In this document: in pieces, positions 1 to 8,857 of the stretch
Layout: every line of letters starts with the position of its first letter
How positions within the stretch are numbered: position 1 is the first letter of the stretch
Assembly: GCA_964528605.1 (NCBI GenBank)
Contig: CAZGSV010000003.1
Coordinates: forward strand, 1-64,000
Reading direction: 5' to 3'
Length of the DNA: 64,000 nt
Source: CAZGSV01 sp964528605
GTDB lineage: Bacteria; Armatimonadota; Zipacnadia; CAZGSV01
Made by a program: the position numbers and the translations under genes
The notes under the pieces: model-generated
Told to the model about the DNA's origin: nothing
The model's input: the letters and a program-made list of their open reading frames with translations, nothing else
Database searches by the model: none

Positions 1-269
1 AGGATGAGGTCTCGGTATATGCCCGCCTGGAGTTCGTGGACCCGCAGACCGGCAAGGTGCTGCTGATGACCGGGGCGGGCGACTACGCCTCTCAGGGGGG
101 GCTGGTGCGCTCGGAACGCGTCGAGAAGGAGGGCACGGGGCGCCCGTCGGTGCCTTTCGCGACGCGCGGGGACACGGGAGTTGCGGAGGAGAGTTTCGTG
201 GCGCGCGTGGCTGGCGCGGTGGGGGCGCCGCTGCCGGCGCGCATGGTGAACAACATAATCTGGCGCTAG
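1..269 (+). CDS. C-terminal fragment of unidentified protein (CsgG-like?)
   Basis: The reading frame is open from base 3 to a TAG at 267-269, so this is the 3' end of a gene that starts before the window. About 88 residues are visible. The segment reading ARLEFVDPQTGKVL followed by a glycine-rich stretch resembles the C-terminal part of CsgG-type outer-membrane lipoproteins, where an 'R-x-V-D-x-x-T-G-x-V' strand precedes a final helix. This is only a weak resemblance. No catalytic motif is visible, and the start and the N-terminal domain are missing. Confidence 0.45.
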   Translation, partial: DEVSVYARLEFVDPQTGKVLLMTGAGDYASQGGLVRSERVEKEGTGRPSVPFATRGDTGVAEESFVARVAGAVGAPLPARMVNNIIWR

Positions 270-320
270 GAGAACCTGCTGCGAAGCGACCCCTCGTTCG
301 GGGTGGGTTCGCGCACCGGT

Positions 321-349
321 TTGACTAGGCATAGGGCACCGCCTAGAGT
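321..349 (+). promoter_or_regulatory. Candidate sigma70 promoter upstream of larE
   Basis: TTGACT at 321-326 and TAGAGT at 344-349 are separated by 17 bp, about 40 bp upstream of the larE start. The -35 and -10 regions lie within a short inverted repeat (CTAGGC ... GCCTAG). The match is moderate and based only on sequence. Confidence 0.4.
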
Positions 350-389
350 TTGATGCTGGCCTGCATGGGGCCTGTTGTGAGCGAGGAGG

Positions 390-1223
390 ATGGGTGTGGA
401 ACGCAGTACCGCTGAGAAGCTGGCGCGCTGTCGGGCCCTACTGCGGGATTTGGGCAGCGTGCTGGTCGCCTACTCCGGCGGCGTGGATAGCACGCTGCTG
501 CTGCGCTTGGCGCACGAGGAGTTGGGCGAGCGAGCGGGGGCGCTGATCGCCTGCTCAGCGACGTATCCGGCGCAGGAAGTGGAGGAGGCGCGGCGGCTCG
601 CGCAGGAGATCGGCGCGGCGGTAGAGGTCGTCTATACGCAGGAGTTGCAGGACGAGGACTTCGTCTGCAATTCGCCGCAGCGCTGCTATTTCTGCAAACG
701 GGCGTTGTTCCGCACGGTGACGGAGCGCGCGAAGGAACTGGGGCTGGCCCAGGTTGTCGAGGGCTCCAACGTTGACGACGCGGGCGACTACCGGCCGGGG
801 CGGCGGGCCCTGACGGAGTGGGGCGTGCGCAGCCCTCTGGAGGAGGCAGGGCTCTCCAAGGCGGAGATACGCGAGCTTTCCAAGGAAATGGGCCTGCCGA
901 CTTGGAGCAAGCCGGCCTACGCCTGCTTGGCCTCGCGCATTCCCTATGGGGAGCGGATCACCGAGGAGGCTTTGCGGCGCATAGAGCAGAGCGAGCGCTT
1001 CCTGCGCGAGTTGGGGTTCGTTGTGGTGCGGGTACGCAGCCACGGGATGCTCGCCCGCATTGAAGTGGCGCCCGCGGAAGTCGAGAGGCTGGCGGAGGCT
1101 TCCGTCCGACAGGCGGTGGTAGCACGCTTGAATGAAGCCGGGTTTCAATACGTGACGCTCGACCTGCAGGGCTACCGCACGGGCAGCATGAACGAGGCAT
1201 TGCGCAGTGACGCGGTGGCCTAG
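390..1223 (+). CDS. larE: ATP-dependent sacrificial sulfur transferase LarE
   Basis: Member of the LarE/PP-loop family (277 aa, normal length). LarE adds sulfur to the pyridinium dicarboxylate precursor of the nickel-pincer nucleotide cofactor used by lactate racemase and other LarA-type enzymes. The PP-loop SGGVDS is at residues 29-34. Cysteines at 99 and 102 (CYFC) and at 179 (KPAYACLASR) match the three-cysteine arrangement reported for the iron-sulfur-dependent LarE type; the single-cysteine type sacrifices its own thiol. The iron-sulfur reading is an inference from the cysteine pattern. The gene lies just upstream of nadB, probably co-transcribed. No larA, larB or larC is in the window, so the substrate enzyme must be encoded elsewhere. 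The start ATG follows GAGGAGG. Confidence 0.9.
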   Translation: MGVERSTAEKLARCRALLRDLGSVLVAYSGGVDSTLLLRLAHEELGERAGALIACSATYPAQEVEEARRLAQEIGAAVEVVYTQELQDEDFVCNSPQRCYFCKRALFRTVTERAKELGLAQVVEGSNVDDAGDYRPGRRALTEWGVRSPLEEAGLSKAEIRELSKEMGLPTWSKPAYACLASRIPYGERITEEALRRIEQSERFLRELGFVVVRVRSHGMLARIEVAPAEVERLAEASVRQAVVARLNEAGFQYVTLDLQGYRTGSMNEALRSDAVA

Positions 1224-1266
1224 CCCGGGAGTGCGCTGGGCGCAGTTCCCCACCGGGGAGGGCGAG

Positions 1267-2841
1267 GTGGTGCAAGCGGACTGTGTGATCGTAGGGGGGG
1301 GCGTAGCGGGCGTGAGCGCCGCGCTGGCGGCCGCCCCTGGGGCGCAGGTGGCCCTGCTCACCAAGGGCGAAATCCGCGAGTGCAACACGACCGAAGCCCA
1401 GGGCGGCATAGCGGCAGCCATAGGCGAGGACGATCGCCCGGAGTTCCACCTGGAGGACACCCTGGCCGCGGGCGCGGGCCTGTGCGAGCGCGCGGCGGTC
1501 GAAGTCTTGGTGCGGGAGGGCCCCGAACGCGTGCGGGAACTCATCGGCGCGGGAGCGGAGTTCGACCGCGAAGGCGCCACCTTGTGCCTGCATCGCGAAG
1601 CGGCGCACAGCAGGCGGCGCATTCTGCATGCGCACGGCGACGCAACCGGACGCGAGGTGCAGCGGGTGCTCACGGGCCTGCTGCTGCGCGCCGCGGGCGT
1701 GCGCCTCTTCGAGCACTCGCTGGCTTCTTGCCTGCTGCTGCGCCAGGGGCGGTGCGTGGGCGTGGGAGCGCTCGACCTGCGCCTGGGGAGGCCAGTGGTC
1801 TTTCAGGGAAAGAGCGTGGTGCTCGCCACGGGCGGCGGCGGCCGGCTCTATTCGCGCACCACCAACCCCCCCGTCGCCACCGCGAACGGCGTGGCCCTGG
1901 CGCTGGAGGCGGGCGCGGAGGCGATGGACCTAGAGATGATGCAGTTCCACCCCACAGCCCTGCACCAGCCGGGGGCGCCCGCGTTTCTCATTACGGAGGC
2001 GGTGCGGGGTGAGGGCGCGCGGCTGCTGAACCTACGCGGTGAGGCGTTCATGACGCGCTACCACCCAGAGCGGGAGTTGGCGCCGCGCGACGTGGTGTCC
2101 CGCGCCATGGTGGAGGAGATGGAGCGCACGGGAACCGACCACGTGCTGCTCGACCTGCGCGCCATCGGACGGCAAAGGATGGAAGAGGAGTTCCCCACCG
2201 TTCTGGCCGGCTGCCGCGAGTATGGCCTCGACCCGACGCAGGAGCCGATTCCGGTCTCGCCGGCCGCTCACTACATGATGGGGGGGGTGCGCACGGACCT
2301 GTGGGGGCGAACGGCGGTGCCCGGGCTGTACGCCGCAGGCGAGTGCGCCTGCACGGGCGTGCACGGAGCCAACCGGCTCGCGAGCAATTCCATGCTGGAG
2401 GGCATGGTGTTCGGCCATCGCGCGGGGGAGCGCGCGGCGGAAGAGGCTAGCGGGAACGGCTTGGGGAGCGGCCAGACTTGCTTGGCGGAGGAGGGCATTA
2501 CGGAAACGGTGCGCGAGGCGATGTCCCGCGGAGCCGGAGTGCGGCGCAGCGAGAGGTGCTTGCGCGAGGCTTTGGCCGCGCTGCAACGGGTCGCCCCCCC
2601 CGAGCAAGGCGCCCTCACCCGGGGCGCCGTGGAGACGGCTCACCTACTATTGGTGGGACAGGCGGTGTGCGGCGCCGCCTTGGCTCGCAGAGAGAGCCGC
2701 GGGGCACACTACCGGCTCGACTACCCGGAGACTCAGCCGCAGGCGGAACACAGCGTCGCCCGGCTGTCTGAGGAAGGGCAATTGCAGGTTCACTTCGAGG
2801 CGGCAGGCGCGCCGGGCAAGGAGGGAGGCGGCGTTGAGTAG
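1267..2841 (+). CDS. nadB: L-aspartate oxidase
   Basis: Flavoprotein oxidising L-aspartate to iminoaspartate, the first step of de novo NAD biosynthesis. The Rossmann FAD motif GGGVAG is at the N-terminus (residues 10-15), followed by the CNTTEAQGGIAAA segment that is characteristic of NadB, the HREAAHSRRRI active-site region, and the C-terminal RLASNSMLEGMVFG motif. From the GTG at 1267 the protein is 524 aa, the usual NadB length; this start sits 4 bp after GGGGAGGG. An earlier in-frame GTG at 1207 would overlap larE and add 20 residues with no family match. nadA and nadC are not in the window. The next gene begins inside its last codons. Confidence 0.93.
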   Translation: MVQADCVIVGGGVAGVSAALAAAPGAQVALLTKGEIRECNTTEAQGGIAAAIGEDDRPEFHLEDTLAAGAGLCERAAVEVLVREGPERVRELIGAGAEFDREGATLCLHREAAHSRRRILHAHGDATGREVQRVLTGLLLRAAGVRLFEHSLASCLLLRQGRCVGVGALDLRLGRPVVFQGKSVVLATGGGGRLYSRTTNPPVATANGVALALEAGAEAMDLEMMQFHPTALHQPGAPAFLITEAVRGEGARLLNLRGEAFMTRYHPERELAPRDVVSRAMVEEMERTGTDHVLLDLRAIGRQRMEEEFPTVLAGCREYGLDPTQEPIPVSPAAHYMMGGVRTDLWGRTAVPGLYAAGECACTGVHGANRLASNSMLEGMVFGHRAGERAAEEASGNGLGSGQTCLAEEGITETVREAMSRGAGVRRSERCLREALAALQRVAPPEQGALTRGAVETAHLLLVGQAVCGAALARRESRGAHYRLDYPETQPQAEHSVARLSEEGQLQVHFEAAGAPGKEGGGVE

Positions 2842-3331
2842 CGGAGAGAGAATAGCCATCGCCCCCTCGCAGGGCATCACCCATATCAAGCGCCGCGAGG
2901 GACTGGCGCACCTGAGTTTCCCGGTGGACCCGTACCGCAGTATGGGAGGGCCGCTGCAGGCGCTCGCCGAGGCGGAGGTCAGCCTGCTTTTCGTCAAGCG
3001 CACGCCCAGTTTGGTTTCGCTGGCCGTGAGCCTGAAGCAACAGCAAAAGGCGGCCGACATACTGCGGCAGCAGGGGTTGGAGGTCGAGGTGGCGGCGCCG
3101 TGTGGGGTGGTATGCGTGGTCGGTTCCAACATGCGCCACACGGCCGGCGTGATGTGGAGGATTCTGGCTCGGCTGCACCAGGCGGAGGTGCGCGTGCTCA
3201 GCACCTCGGACTCGTTCAACTCGGTGTCCTGCTTAGTGCCGCAGGAGTCGGTGGAGCAGGCGGTGGCGGCGCTGAGCGAGGAGTTCTCGGTAAGCGAGCG
3301 CCGCGAGCCGGCGCCGCTGGATCCCTGGTAG
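2834..3331 (+). CDS. ACT-domain protein, aspartate-kinase regulatory-like
   Basis: 165-aa protein with no kinase domain. It appears to consist of two ACT-like ligand-binding units: residues about 35-85 and about 88-150, the second containing GVVCVVGSNMRHTAGVMWRI and the STSDSFNSVSCLV strand typical of the ACT pair of aspartate kinases. It starts with a TTG overlapping the nadB stop by 8 bp, after GGAGGGAGG, and ends 12 bp before a full aspartate kinase that has its own ACT domains. It therefore looks like a free-standing regulatory subunit, comparable in idea to the beta subunit of some Gram-positive aspartokinases but encoded as a separate gene. Binding amino acids such as lysine or threonine is inferred from the family, not visible in the sequence. 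Confidence 0.75.
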   Translation: MSSGERIAIAPSQGITHIKRREGLAHLSFPVDPYRSMGGPLQALAEAEVSLLFVKRTPSLVSLAVSLKQQQKAADILRQQGLEVEVAAPCGVVCVVGSNMRHTAGVMWRILARLHQAEVRVLSTSDSFNSVSCLVPQESVEQAVAALSEEFSVSERREPAPLDPW

Positions 3332-3343
3332 CCAGAGGTAGCG

Positions 3344-4750
3344 ATGGAACGGCGTGCGCTAGTCACCAAGTTCGGCGGCGCCTCGGTTACTCCCGAGCAT
3401 CGGCACTATGTGGCGCAGCGCGTGGCGCAACTGGTGGGCGAAGGCAATCCTGTCGTCGTGGTCGTTTCGGCGATGCACGCAGGCCAGGAGTACGAGCCCT
3501 ACTCTACCGACGCCTTGCTGGAACTGGCCCAGTCCGTGGGGCCCGCGGCGGACTTGCGCGAGCGCGACCTGCTGCTCTCCTGCGGTGAGATCATCTCCAC
3601 CGTGCTGATGGCGCACTATATGCGGGTGCACTATCCCTGGCCCGTCATCGCCCTCAGCGGGGGACAGGCCGGCATCATCACCGACTACAACTACGGCAAC
3701 GCCTCCATTGTGGCCAGCTACCCGGAGTACATTCGGGACATGTTGCAGCAGGGCTACGTGGTGCTGGTGGCCGGCTTCCAAGGCGTGACCGAGGCGGCGG
3801 AGAGCAGGAGCGGAGTGCACGGGGCCATCACCACGCTCGGCCGCGGGGGGGGCGACGCCACTGCTTGCGCGCTGGGCTATGCGCTCGAGGCCCAGAGGGT
3901 GGACATCTACACCGACGTGCCTGGCGTTATGACCGCGGACCCGGGTTTGTTCGAGCCGGGCGCGGCGGAGACGCCCTATCCGCTGGCGCGGGTCACCTAT
4001 GAGGACGTGTGCGAGATGGCGCACCTGGGCGCGAAGGTGATGCAGGCGCGCGCGGCGGAGATCGCGCTGGTGCACCGCGTGCCTTTGCGCATCGCCTCCA
4101 CCTGGGAGGACTGCCCCGGCACTTACGTAGTCAGCGGCGAGGGCTTCGCCGGGCCGGCGGTGACCGCGGTGGCCAACTCGGCGCGCGTCTTTCCCGTGGA
4201 GTTCGAGGTCGAGCGCGAAGAGGATAAGCGCGAGGTCGAAATCCAGATCATGCGCGCGCTGGGCGAGGCCGGCATCAGCGTCTATCTGGTGCACAGCCGC
4301 CCCAACGGATGCTCCTTTGTCGTCGAGCAAGAGGCGCTGGAGCCGGTCAAGGACCTGCTTTACGGCCTAGTCATGCCTCTCCAGCGCGAAGGGCACGGAC
4401 GCTACTACGTGATGAGCCCTTGGGACGCCAGGCCGCAGCGCTGGCAGCGGCTGGCGCCGGCGCAGTTGCAGGCGCGGGTGCTGCGCGAAGGCGTGCGGGA
4501 CGGCGAAGTGCGCGAGGTGCCGCTGCAGTTCGGCGAACCGGCGAGCATCGTCTCCGTCATTGGCCCCGGCCTAAGGGATCGGGTGGGAGTCGCCGCCGCC
4601 GTGATCAGCGCCCTAGAGGAGCGCGGCCTCGAGGTGTGCGAGAGCGCCGAGTCGAGCAACTCGCTCTCTTGCCTGGTCTCCGAGCACGATCTGCCCGCAG
4701 CCGTGCAGGCCCTCCACCGGCGGCTGATAGTCGAGAGGGCGTTGGGGTGA
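3344..4750 (+). CDS. lysC: Aspartate kinase
   Basis: Phosphorylates L-aspartate, opening the pathway to lysine, diaminopimelate, threonine and methionine. Kinase signatures are KFGG (residues 9-12), TLGRGGGD (164-171) and YTDVPGVMTADP (189-200). The usual TLGRGGSD has Gly in place of Ser here. At 468 aa it is longer than a standard 400-460 aa enzyme. The C-terminal regulatory half has ACT-like strands near 285-345 and 410-455, separated by an extra segment of about 45 residues. It follows the ACT-only gene closely, which suggests joint expression and possibly joint assembly. The ATG at 3344 follows AGAGGTAG. Confidence 0.92.
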   Translation: MERRALVTKFGGASVTPEHRHYVAQRVAQLVGEGNPVVVVVSAMHAGQEYEPYSTDALLELAQSVGPAADLRERDLLLSCGEIISTVLMAHYMRVHYPWPVIALSGGQAGIITDYNYGNASIVASYPEYIRDMLQQGYVVLVAGFQGVTEAAESRSGVHGAITTLGRGGGDATACALGYALEAQRVDIYTDVPGVMTADPGLFEPGAAETPYPLARVTYEDVCEMAHLGAKVMQARAAEIALVHRVPLRIASTWEDCPGTYVVSGEGFAGPAVTAVANSARVFPVEFEVEREEDKREVEIQIMRALGEAGISVYLVHSRPNGCSFVVEQEALEPVKDLLYGLVMPLQREGHGRYYVMSPWDARPQRWQRLAPAQLQARVLREGVRDGEVREVPLQFGEPASIVSVIGPGLRDRVGVAAAVISALEERGLEVCESAESSNSLSCLVSEHDLPAAVQALHRRLIVERALG

Positions 4751-4823
4751 GACCGGGCGGCCTGTGGGGGCCGGCAGAACCTGTGGGTTGCCGCCGCGGA
4801 CACTGGTCAGGTAGGGTAAGCAC

Positions 4824-5459
4824 ATGCGGATAGTTGACCTGAGTTACCAGATCTATCCGGGCATGTTCAGGTTCCTCGGCGACTACCATCCCGAGGTCAA
4901 GGTCGAGGTGACCGGCACCTACGAGCGCGACCGGTGCGAAGTGCGCCGCCTAACGATCGGCACGCACTCCGGCACTCACGTGGACGCCCCCGCGCATTTC
5001 ATCCCCGGGGGACAGACGATTGAGCAGGTGCCGCTCGACGTTCTCTTCGCGCGCACGCAGATGATAGATGCCTGGACGGAGGTTGAGGGCGCGGTGCTAC
5101 CGGGCGCGTTGTTCGACGACGCGGATTTCGCGCGCGTGGGCGGCGTGCTGATCCGCACCGGCTGGGAGCGGCGCTGGGGCGACGCCGCGTTCTACCGCGG
5201 CTTCCCCGTGCTCGCGGGTGGTGTGATCCAGCGCCTGATGGCGCGCGGGTGTAAGCACTTGGCGGTTGACTTCCCGCTCACCACCGAGGTGCACCAAGTG
5301 GCTCTAGGGGGGGGCGCAGTTCTCATGGAGAATCTGTGCAATGTGGCGGCGATAACGGAGCGCCGCCCGCTGCTTTCTGCCTTGGCGTTGCGACTGCGCG
5401 GAGGAGACGCGTCACCGGCGAGAGTAGTGGCCATCGAAGGCTGGCCGGAAGAAGGTTAG
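4824..5459 (+). CDS. Cyclase-family metal-dependent hydrolase (kynurenine formamidase-like)
   Basis: 211-aa protein of the cyclase superfamily (PF04199), which contains kynurenine formamidases, isatin hydrolases and many uncharacterised amidohydrolases. The metal-binding signature HSGTHVDAPAH is complete at residues 48-58, and later His/Glu positions around 'TEVHQVAL' are also present. The substrate is not deducible. It is one base away from alr (TAG, C, then ATG), so the two are translated from one message. No tryptophan-degradation genes are nearby, so a kynurenine role is not supported by context. Confidence 0.8.
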   Translation: MRIVDLSYQIYPGMFRFLGDYHPEVKVEVTGTYERDRCEVRRLTIGTHSGTHVDAPAHFIPGGQTIEQVPLDVLFARTQMIDAWTEVEGAVLPGALFDDADFARVGGVLIRTGWERRWGDAAFYRGFPVLAGGVIQRLMARGCKHLAVDFPLTTEVHQVALGGGAVLMENLCNVAAITERRPLLSALALRLRGGDASPARVVAIEGWPEEG

Positions 5460-5461
5460 CG

Positions 5462-6577
5462 ATGCGCTCCGCCTGGGTTGAGGTGGATCTCGGCGCCATC
5501 GAGCAGAACGTGCGCGGCGTGGCTCGCCTGGTGGGACAAAACTGCGCAGTGATGGCAGTGGTCAAGGCCAACGCGTATGGGCATGGCCTGGTGGAGACGG
5601 CGCTCGCCGCTCTGCGGGGGGGCGCCAAGTGGCTATGCGTCGCGCTGCCCGCCGAGGGCGTACGGTTGAGGGAGGAGGGGGTAGAGGCGCCGATCCTGGT
5701 GCTCGGGGGGGCGCTGCCTGAGGAGGCGGCGGACCTCGCGGCTTACCGCCTGAGCGCGGCGGTCTACTCGGCTCGGCAGGTGCGCGCATCGGCTGCGGCC
5801 GCGGCCAAACTGGGGCTGGAGGCAGGAGTGCAGATAAAGGTTGACACCGGCATGGGCCGGCTGGGCGTCACCCCGGCCGAACTCCCCGCCCTGGCACAGA
5901 CCTGCCAAGGGACGGACGGCGCGCGGCTGGAGGGCGTGTGGAGCCATCTCGCCACCGCGGACTGCGAAGACGACCTCTACGCGCAGGCGCAGTTCCGCCA
6001 GTTCCGCGCCGCGCTGCGAGCGGTGCGCTGGACCGGCCCCAAGCGCCTGGCCCACCTCTGCAACAGCGCCGCCATCCTTCAATTTCCGGCGATGCACCTG
6101 AGCGGGGTGCGGCCTGGCTTGCTCATCTATGGCTTGCGCTGCACGCCCGTGGAGGAAGTCAAGGTGAACTATCGCCCGGCGCTTTCGTTGAAGGCCAAGG
6201 TGGTCATGGTCAAGCGCCGCCCTGCGGGTTGCCCGCTTTCCTATGGTTGCACCTACGTGACCGAGCGTTCCACCCGGCTGGCGACGGTACCTCTGGGATA
6301 CGCCGACGGCTACAGCCGCGCCCTGAGCAACCGGGGACAGGTGCTCATCAAAGGGAAGCGCGCGCCCATCGTGGGCCGCGTCTGCATGGACCAGTTCCTG
6401 GTGGATGTCACTCACATCGCGGCAGTGCGGGAAGGCGACGAGGTGGTCCTCATCGGCCAGCAGGGCAGGCAGCGGATAGACGGATGTGAGGTTGCCACCT
6501 GGGCGGGAACAATAGTAAATGAAACGGTCTCTGCTCTGGGTGAGAGGCTACCGCGGGTGTACGTGAGGAAGGAGTAG
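5462..6577 (+). CDS. alr: Alanine racemase
   Basis: PLP-dependent fold-type III racemase (371 aa) interconverting L- and D-alanine for peptidoglycan. The PLP lysine is in VKANAYGHG (Lys35). The catalytic tyrosine from the partner subunit is in LSYGCTY (Tyr261). The C-terminal beta domain carries PLGYADGYSR and the VGRVCMDQF substrate-binding strand. The ATG at 5462 is chosen because homologues begin right before 'W-x-E-V-D-L-x-A'; longer in-frame extensions lie wholly inside the preceding gene. It is followed 4 bp later by the isomerase-like gene. Confidence 0.94.
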   Translation: MRSAWVEVDLGAIEQNVRGVARLVGQNCAVMAVVKANAYGHGLVETALAALRGGAKWLCVALPAEGVRLREEGVEAPILVLGGALPEEAADLAAYRLSAAVYSARQVRASAAAAAKLGLEAGVQIKVDTGMGRLGVTPAELPALAQTCQGTDGARLEGVWSHLATADCEDDLYAQAQFRQFRAALRAVRWTGPKRLAHLCNSAAILQFPAMHLSGVRPGLLIYGLRCTPVEEVKVNYRPALSLKAKVVMVKRRPAGCPLSYGCTYVTERSTRLATVPLGYADGYSRALSNRGQVLIKGKRAPIVGRVCMDQFLVDVTHIAAVREGDEVVLIGQQGRQRIDGCEVATWAGTIVNETVSALGERLPRVYVRKE

Positions 6578-6581
6578 GGGC

Positions 6582-7433
6582 ATGCGCTTGGCGGTGAGTA
6601 CCAGCCTGTTCGCTGACCGCACGCTCGACAAGGCGCTGCAGTCAGCGGCTCAGGTCGGCTACCAGGGTGTGGAGATAATGTGCCGCGAGCCGCACTTGCC
6701 CCCCAGCGCCTCCCGGCAGCGCGTGGAGCAGGTCAAAGCCCTGGTCTCGGACTTGGGCCTCACCGTCTGCTGCTTGGCCACGGAGACCGGCAATTACGGC
6801 GACGCCATGTTGCAGGAGTGCCGCTTCCAACTCGAGACCCTCCGCGTCTACCTGGAGTTTGCCCGCATTCTGGAATGCGACCTGGTCCGGCACGGCCCCG
6901 GCGGCCCCCCCGAATGGCGCGCCGCGGCCTCCAACTGGCAGCAGGCGGCTGACTGGATGAGGCGCGCGGCGGAGACGGCGCGCGGGGCAGGCGTCCGCAT
7001 TGCCATGGAGATGGCCTTCGGCACCCTGATTGAGAGCCCCGAAGCGGCGCAGCGGATGCTGCAGATGATAGGCCGCAAGGAAGTGGGCCTCATCCTGAGC
7101 CCGGGTGACTCCTACGTGGCCCGCATCGAACTCGCCTCTCACCGCCTGTCTCCCGTCAAGGACCGGGTCTTCCTCGTGCGCGTCCGGGATGAGGCCCGCG
7201 TTGAGGGCAGCACCGCTACGGGCGTCTTCGCCGTCGGCGATCGCTATTACGAGCACCGCCTGCTGGGCGAGGGCGACGTGGACTACCGCATGATCGCCGG
7301 CTTCCTGCGCTCCATGGAATACGACGGCTGGGTGACCACCTACTACACCGGGCTGGTCGCGCGCGACATCGCGGCCCAGCACGAGTTGCAGGCTCTGAAA
7401 GCGCTTTTCGCTCCGACGGGGGGCGAGGCGTAG
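6582..7433 (+). CDS. Sugar phosphate isomerase/epimerase-like TIM-barrel protein
   Basis: 283-aa member of the xylose-isomerase-like TIM-barrel family (AP endonuclease 2 superfamily). Recognisable segments are MRLAVSTSLF at the first strand, GYQGVEIM at the second, and VRIAMEMAFG around residues 140-150, carrying a probable metal-binding glutamate. Such proteins isomerise or epimerise keto-sugars, inositols or hydroxypyruvate-like compounds; the substrate here is not deducible. A late strand reads LILSPGDSYV where many homologues have an Asp-x-Gly-His metal site, so a metal ligand may be missing. It overlaps the M20 peptidase by one base (TAGTG), so the two are translationally coupled. Confidence 0.72.
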   Translation: MRLAVSTSLFADRTLDKALQSAAQVGYQGVEIMCREPHLPPSASRQRVEQVKALVSDLGLTVCCLATETGNYGDAMLQECRFQLETLRVYLEFARILECDLVRHGPGGPPEWRAAASNWQQAADWMRRAAETARGAGVRIAMEMAFGTLIESPEAAQRMLQMIGRKEVGLILSPGDSYVARIELASHRLSPVKDRVFLVRVRDEARVEGSTATGVFAVGDRYYEHRLLGEGDVDYRMIAGFLRSMEYDGWVTTYYTGLVARDIAAQHELQALKALFAPTGGEA

Positions 7434-8695
7434 TGCCCGGGGGGGGCTCCGCTCCCAGACTCGGGGGCGCCGAGATACTGCGTTTCCTCGAAGGCCTGCG
7501 GGGGCTCGCGCAGGAGTGGCTCACGGAACTGATCGCCATCCCCAGCCTCTCCGGGCAGGAAGCCGAGGTCCAAACCTGGGTTGTCGAGCGGCTGCGGGAA
7601 ATGGGGCTCCGGCCGCAACAGTTGCCCGTCCCTGAGAGTCTGCGCGAGGACGAGGAGTACTCGCACTCCGACTGCACGGCGCCCTACGATGGTCGGCCCA
7701 ACCTGGTGGCGGAGATGGGAGGGGACCAAGGAGCCAGCCTCATCTGGTCGGCCCACACCGATGTGGTTCCCGCCAAGGGCTGGGAGGGCGCCTTCACTCC
7801 GCAAGTCGAGGGCACCCGCGTGATCGGCCGCGGGGCCGTTGACGCCAAGGGACAAGTGCTGACCGCGCTGCTCGCCTGGCATGCTCTGCGCCAACTGGGC
7901 ATTGCGCTCAAGGGCCGCCTGGAGGCGCAGTTCGTCATCGAGGAGGAGTTCGGCGGCAACGGCGCCCTGGCCCTCATCCGCGCGGGACGGCGCGCCGACG
8001 GCGTCGTCGTGCTCGAGCCCACGAACCAGCAGATTCACCCCGCCAACCGTGGCGCCATCTGGTTCCGCTTCACCGTCGAGGGCAAGCCCACGCACATGGG
8101 CCGCAAGCAGGAAGGCGTCAACGCCATCGAGGAGGCGGTCGAACTCATCCACCTGCTGCAAGATTACGAGCGCCGCTTGGTCGAGGAGAGCCGCGGCGTC
8201 CCCCAGTTCGAGCGCTACGAGGCGCCGGTGCAGGTCAACATCGGCATGATCAACGGCGGCGAGTGGCCCTCCATGGTGCCCGCCAAGGCCGTCCTTGAGG
8301 GCGGCGTCGGCTTCCTGCCCAACAAGCCGATGGCGCAGGTGAAGGAGGGACTCCGCGCCCTGGTGGAGGAGAAAGGCGGCGCATGGCTCCGCACCCACTA
8401 CCGCCTCGAGTTCCCCAAACTGCACAACGACTCGTATGCCATACCATCGGAGCACCCGCTTCCAGTGCGCTTGCAGGAGGCTTGCCGCGAGATAGGCGTA
8501 GAGGCGGACATCTTCGGCTGGAACATCAGTTGCGACGCCCGCCTCTACAACCGCGTCGGCGGTATGCCCACGGTCGTCTATGGTGCTGGCGAGCCCGCCC
8601 AGGCGCATGCCAAGGGCGAGAACACAGATATTCGCGAGGTGCTGCGCGCCGCGGCCGCGCTGGCGCTCTTCAGCGCGCGCTGGTGCGGCACATGA
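7433..8695 (+). CDS. M20-family metallopeptidase (ArgE/DapE type)
   Basis: 420-aa di-zinc hydrolase related to acetylornithine deacetylase and succinyl-diaminopimelate desuccinylase. Metal ligands are visible: SAHTDVVP (His108, Asp110), GRGAVDAKG (Asp137), VIEEEFGG (Glu170-172, general base and ligand) and AQAHAKGE (C-terminal His). The dimerisation 'lid' domain lies roughly between residues 210 and 320 and contains GKPTHMG. The substrate is uncertain; an N-acyl amino acid or a dipeptide is the family expectation. The GTG start overlaps the stop of the isomerase-like gene. Confidence 0.85.
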   Translation: MPGGGSAPRLGGAEILRFLEGLRGLAQEWLTELIAIPSLSGQEAEVQTWVVERLREMGLRPQQLPVPESLREDEEYSHSDCTAPYDGRPNLVAEMGGDQGASLIWSAHTDVVPAKGWEGAFTPQVEGTRVIGRGAVDAKGQVLTALLAWHALRQLGIALKGRLEAQFVIEEEFGGNGALALIRAGRRADGVVVLEPTNQQIHPANRGAIWFRFTVEGKPTHMGRKQEGVNAIEEAVELIHLLQDYERRLVEESRGVPQFERYEAPVQVNIGMINGGEWPSMVPAKAVLEGGVGFLPNKPMAQVKEGLRALVEEKGGAWLRTHYRLEFPKLHNDSYAIPSEHPLPVRLQEACREIGVEADIFGWNISCDARLYNRVGGMPTVVYGAGEPAQAHAKGENTDIREVLRAAAALALFSARWCGT

Positions 8696-8723
8696 CGAGA
8701 GAGCGGTAGCATTGGGGACTGCA

Positions 8724-8786
8724 CGTCGGGGGTGAACCCCGACGCTACGGGAGGTGCTCGGTAGCGTCCGGGTTTACTCCGGACGC
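8724..8786. repeat. Two adjacent intergenic GC-rich palindromes
   Basis: In the gap between the M20 peptidase and the dehydrogenase there are two perfect 8-bp stems. CGTCGGGG pairs with CCCCGACG (8724-8744, loop GTGAA), and GCGTCCGG pairs with CCGGACGC (8764-8786, loop GTTTACT). No T-run follows either, so they are not typical intrinsic terminators. They belong to the dispersed intergenic palindromes seen throughout the window. Confidence 0.7.
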
Positions 8787-8857
8787 CGCGGTCGCGTTCT
8801 GGGGTGGCGCCGGGAGGAGATGCGTTGGGGTGGGCTTAGAGGAAAGGAGCGTATGCA

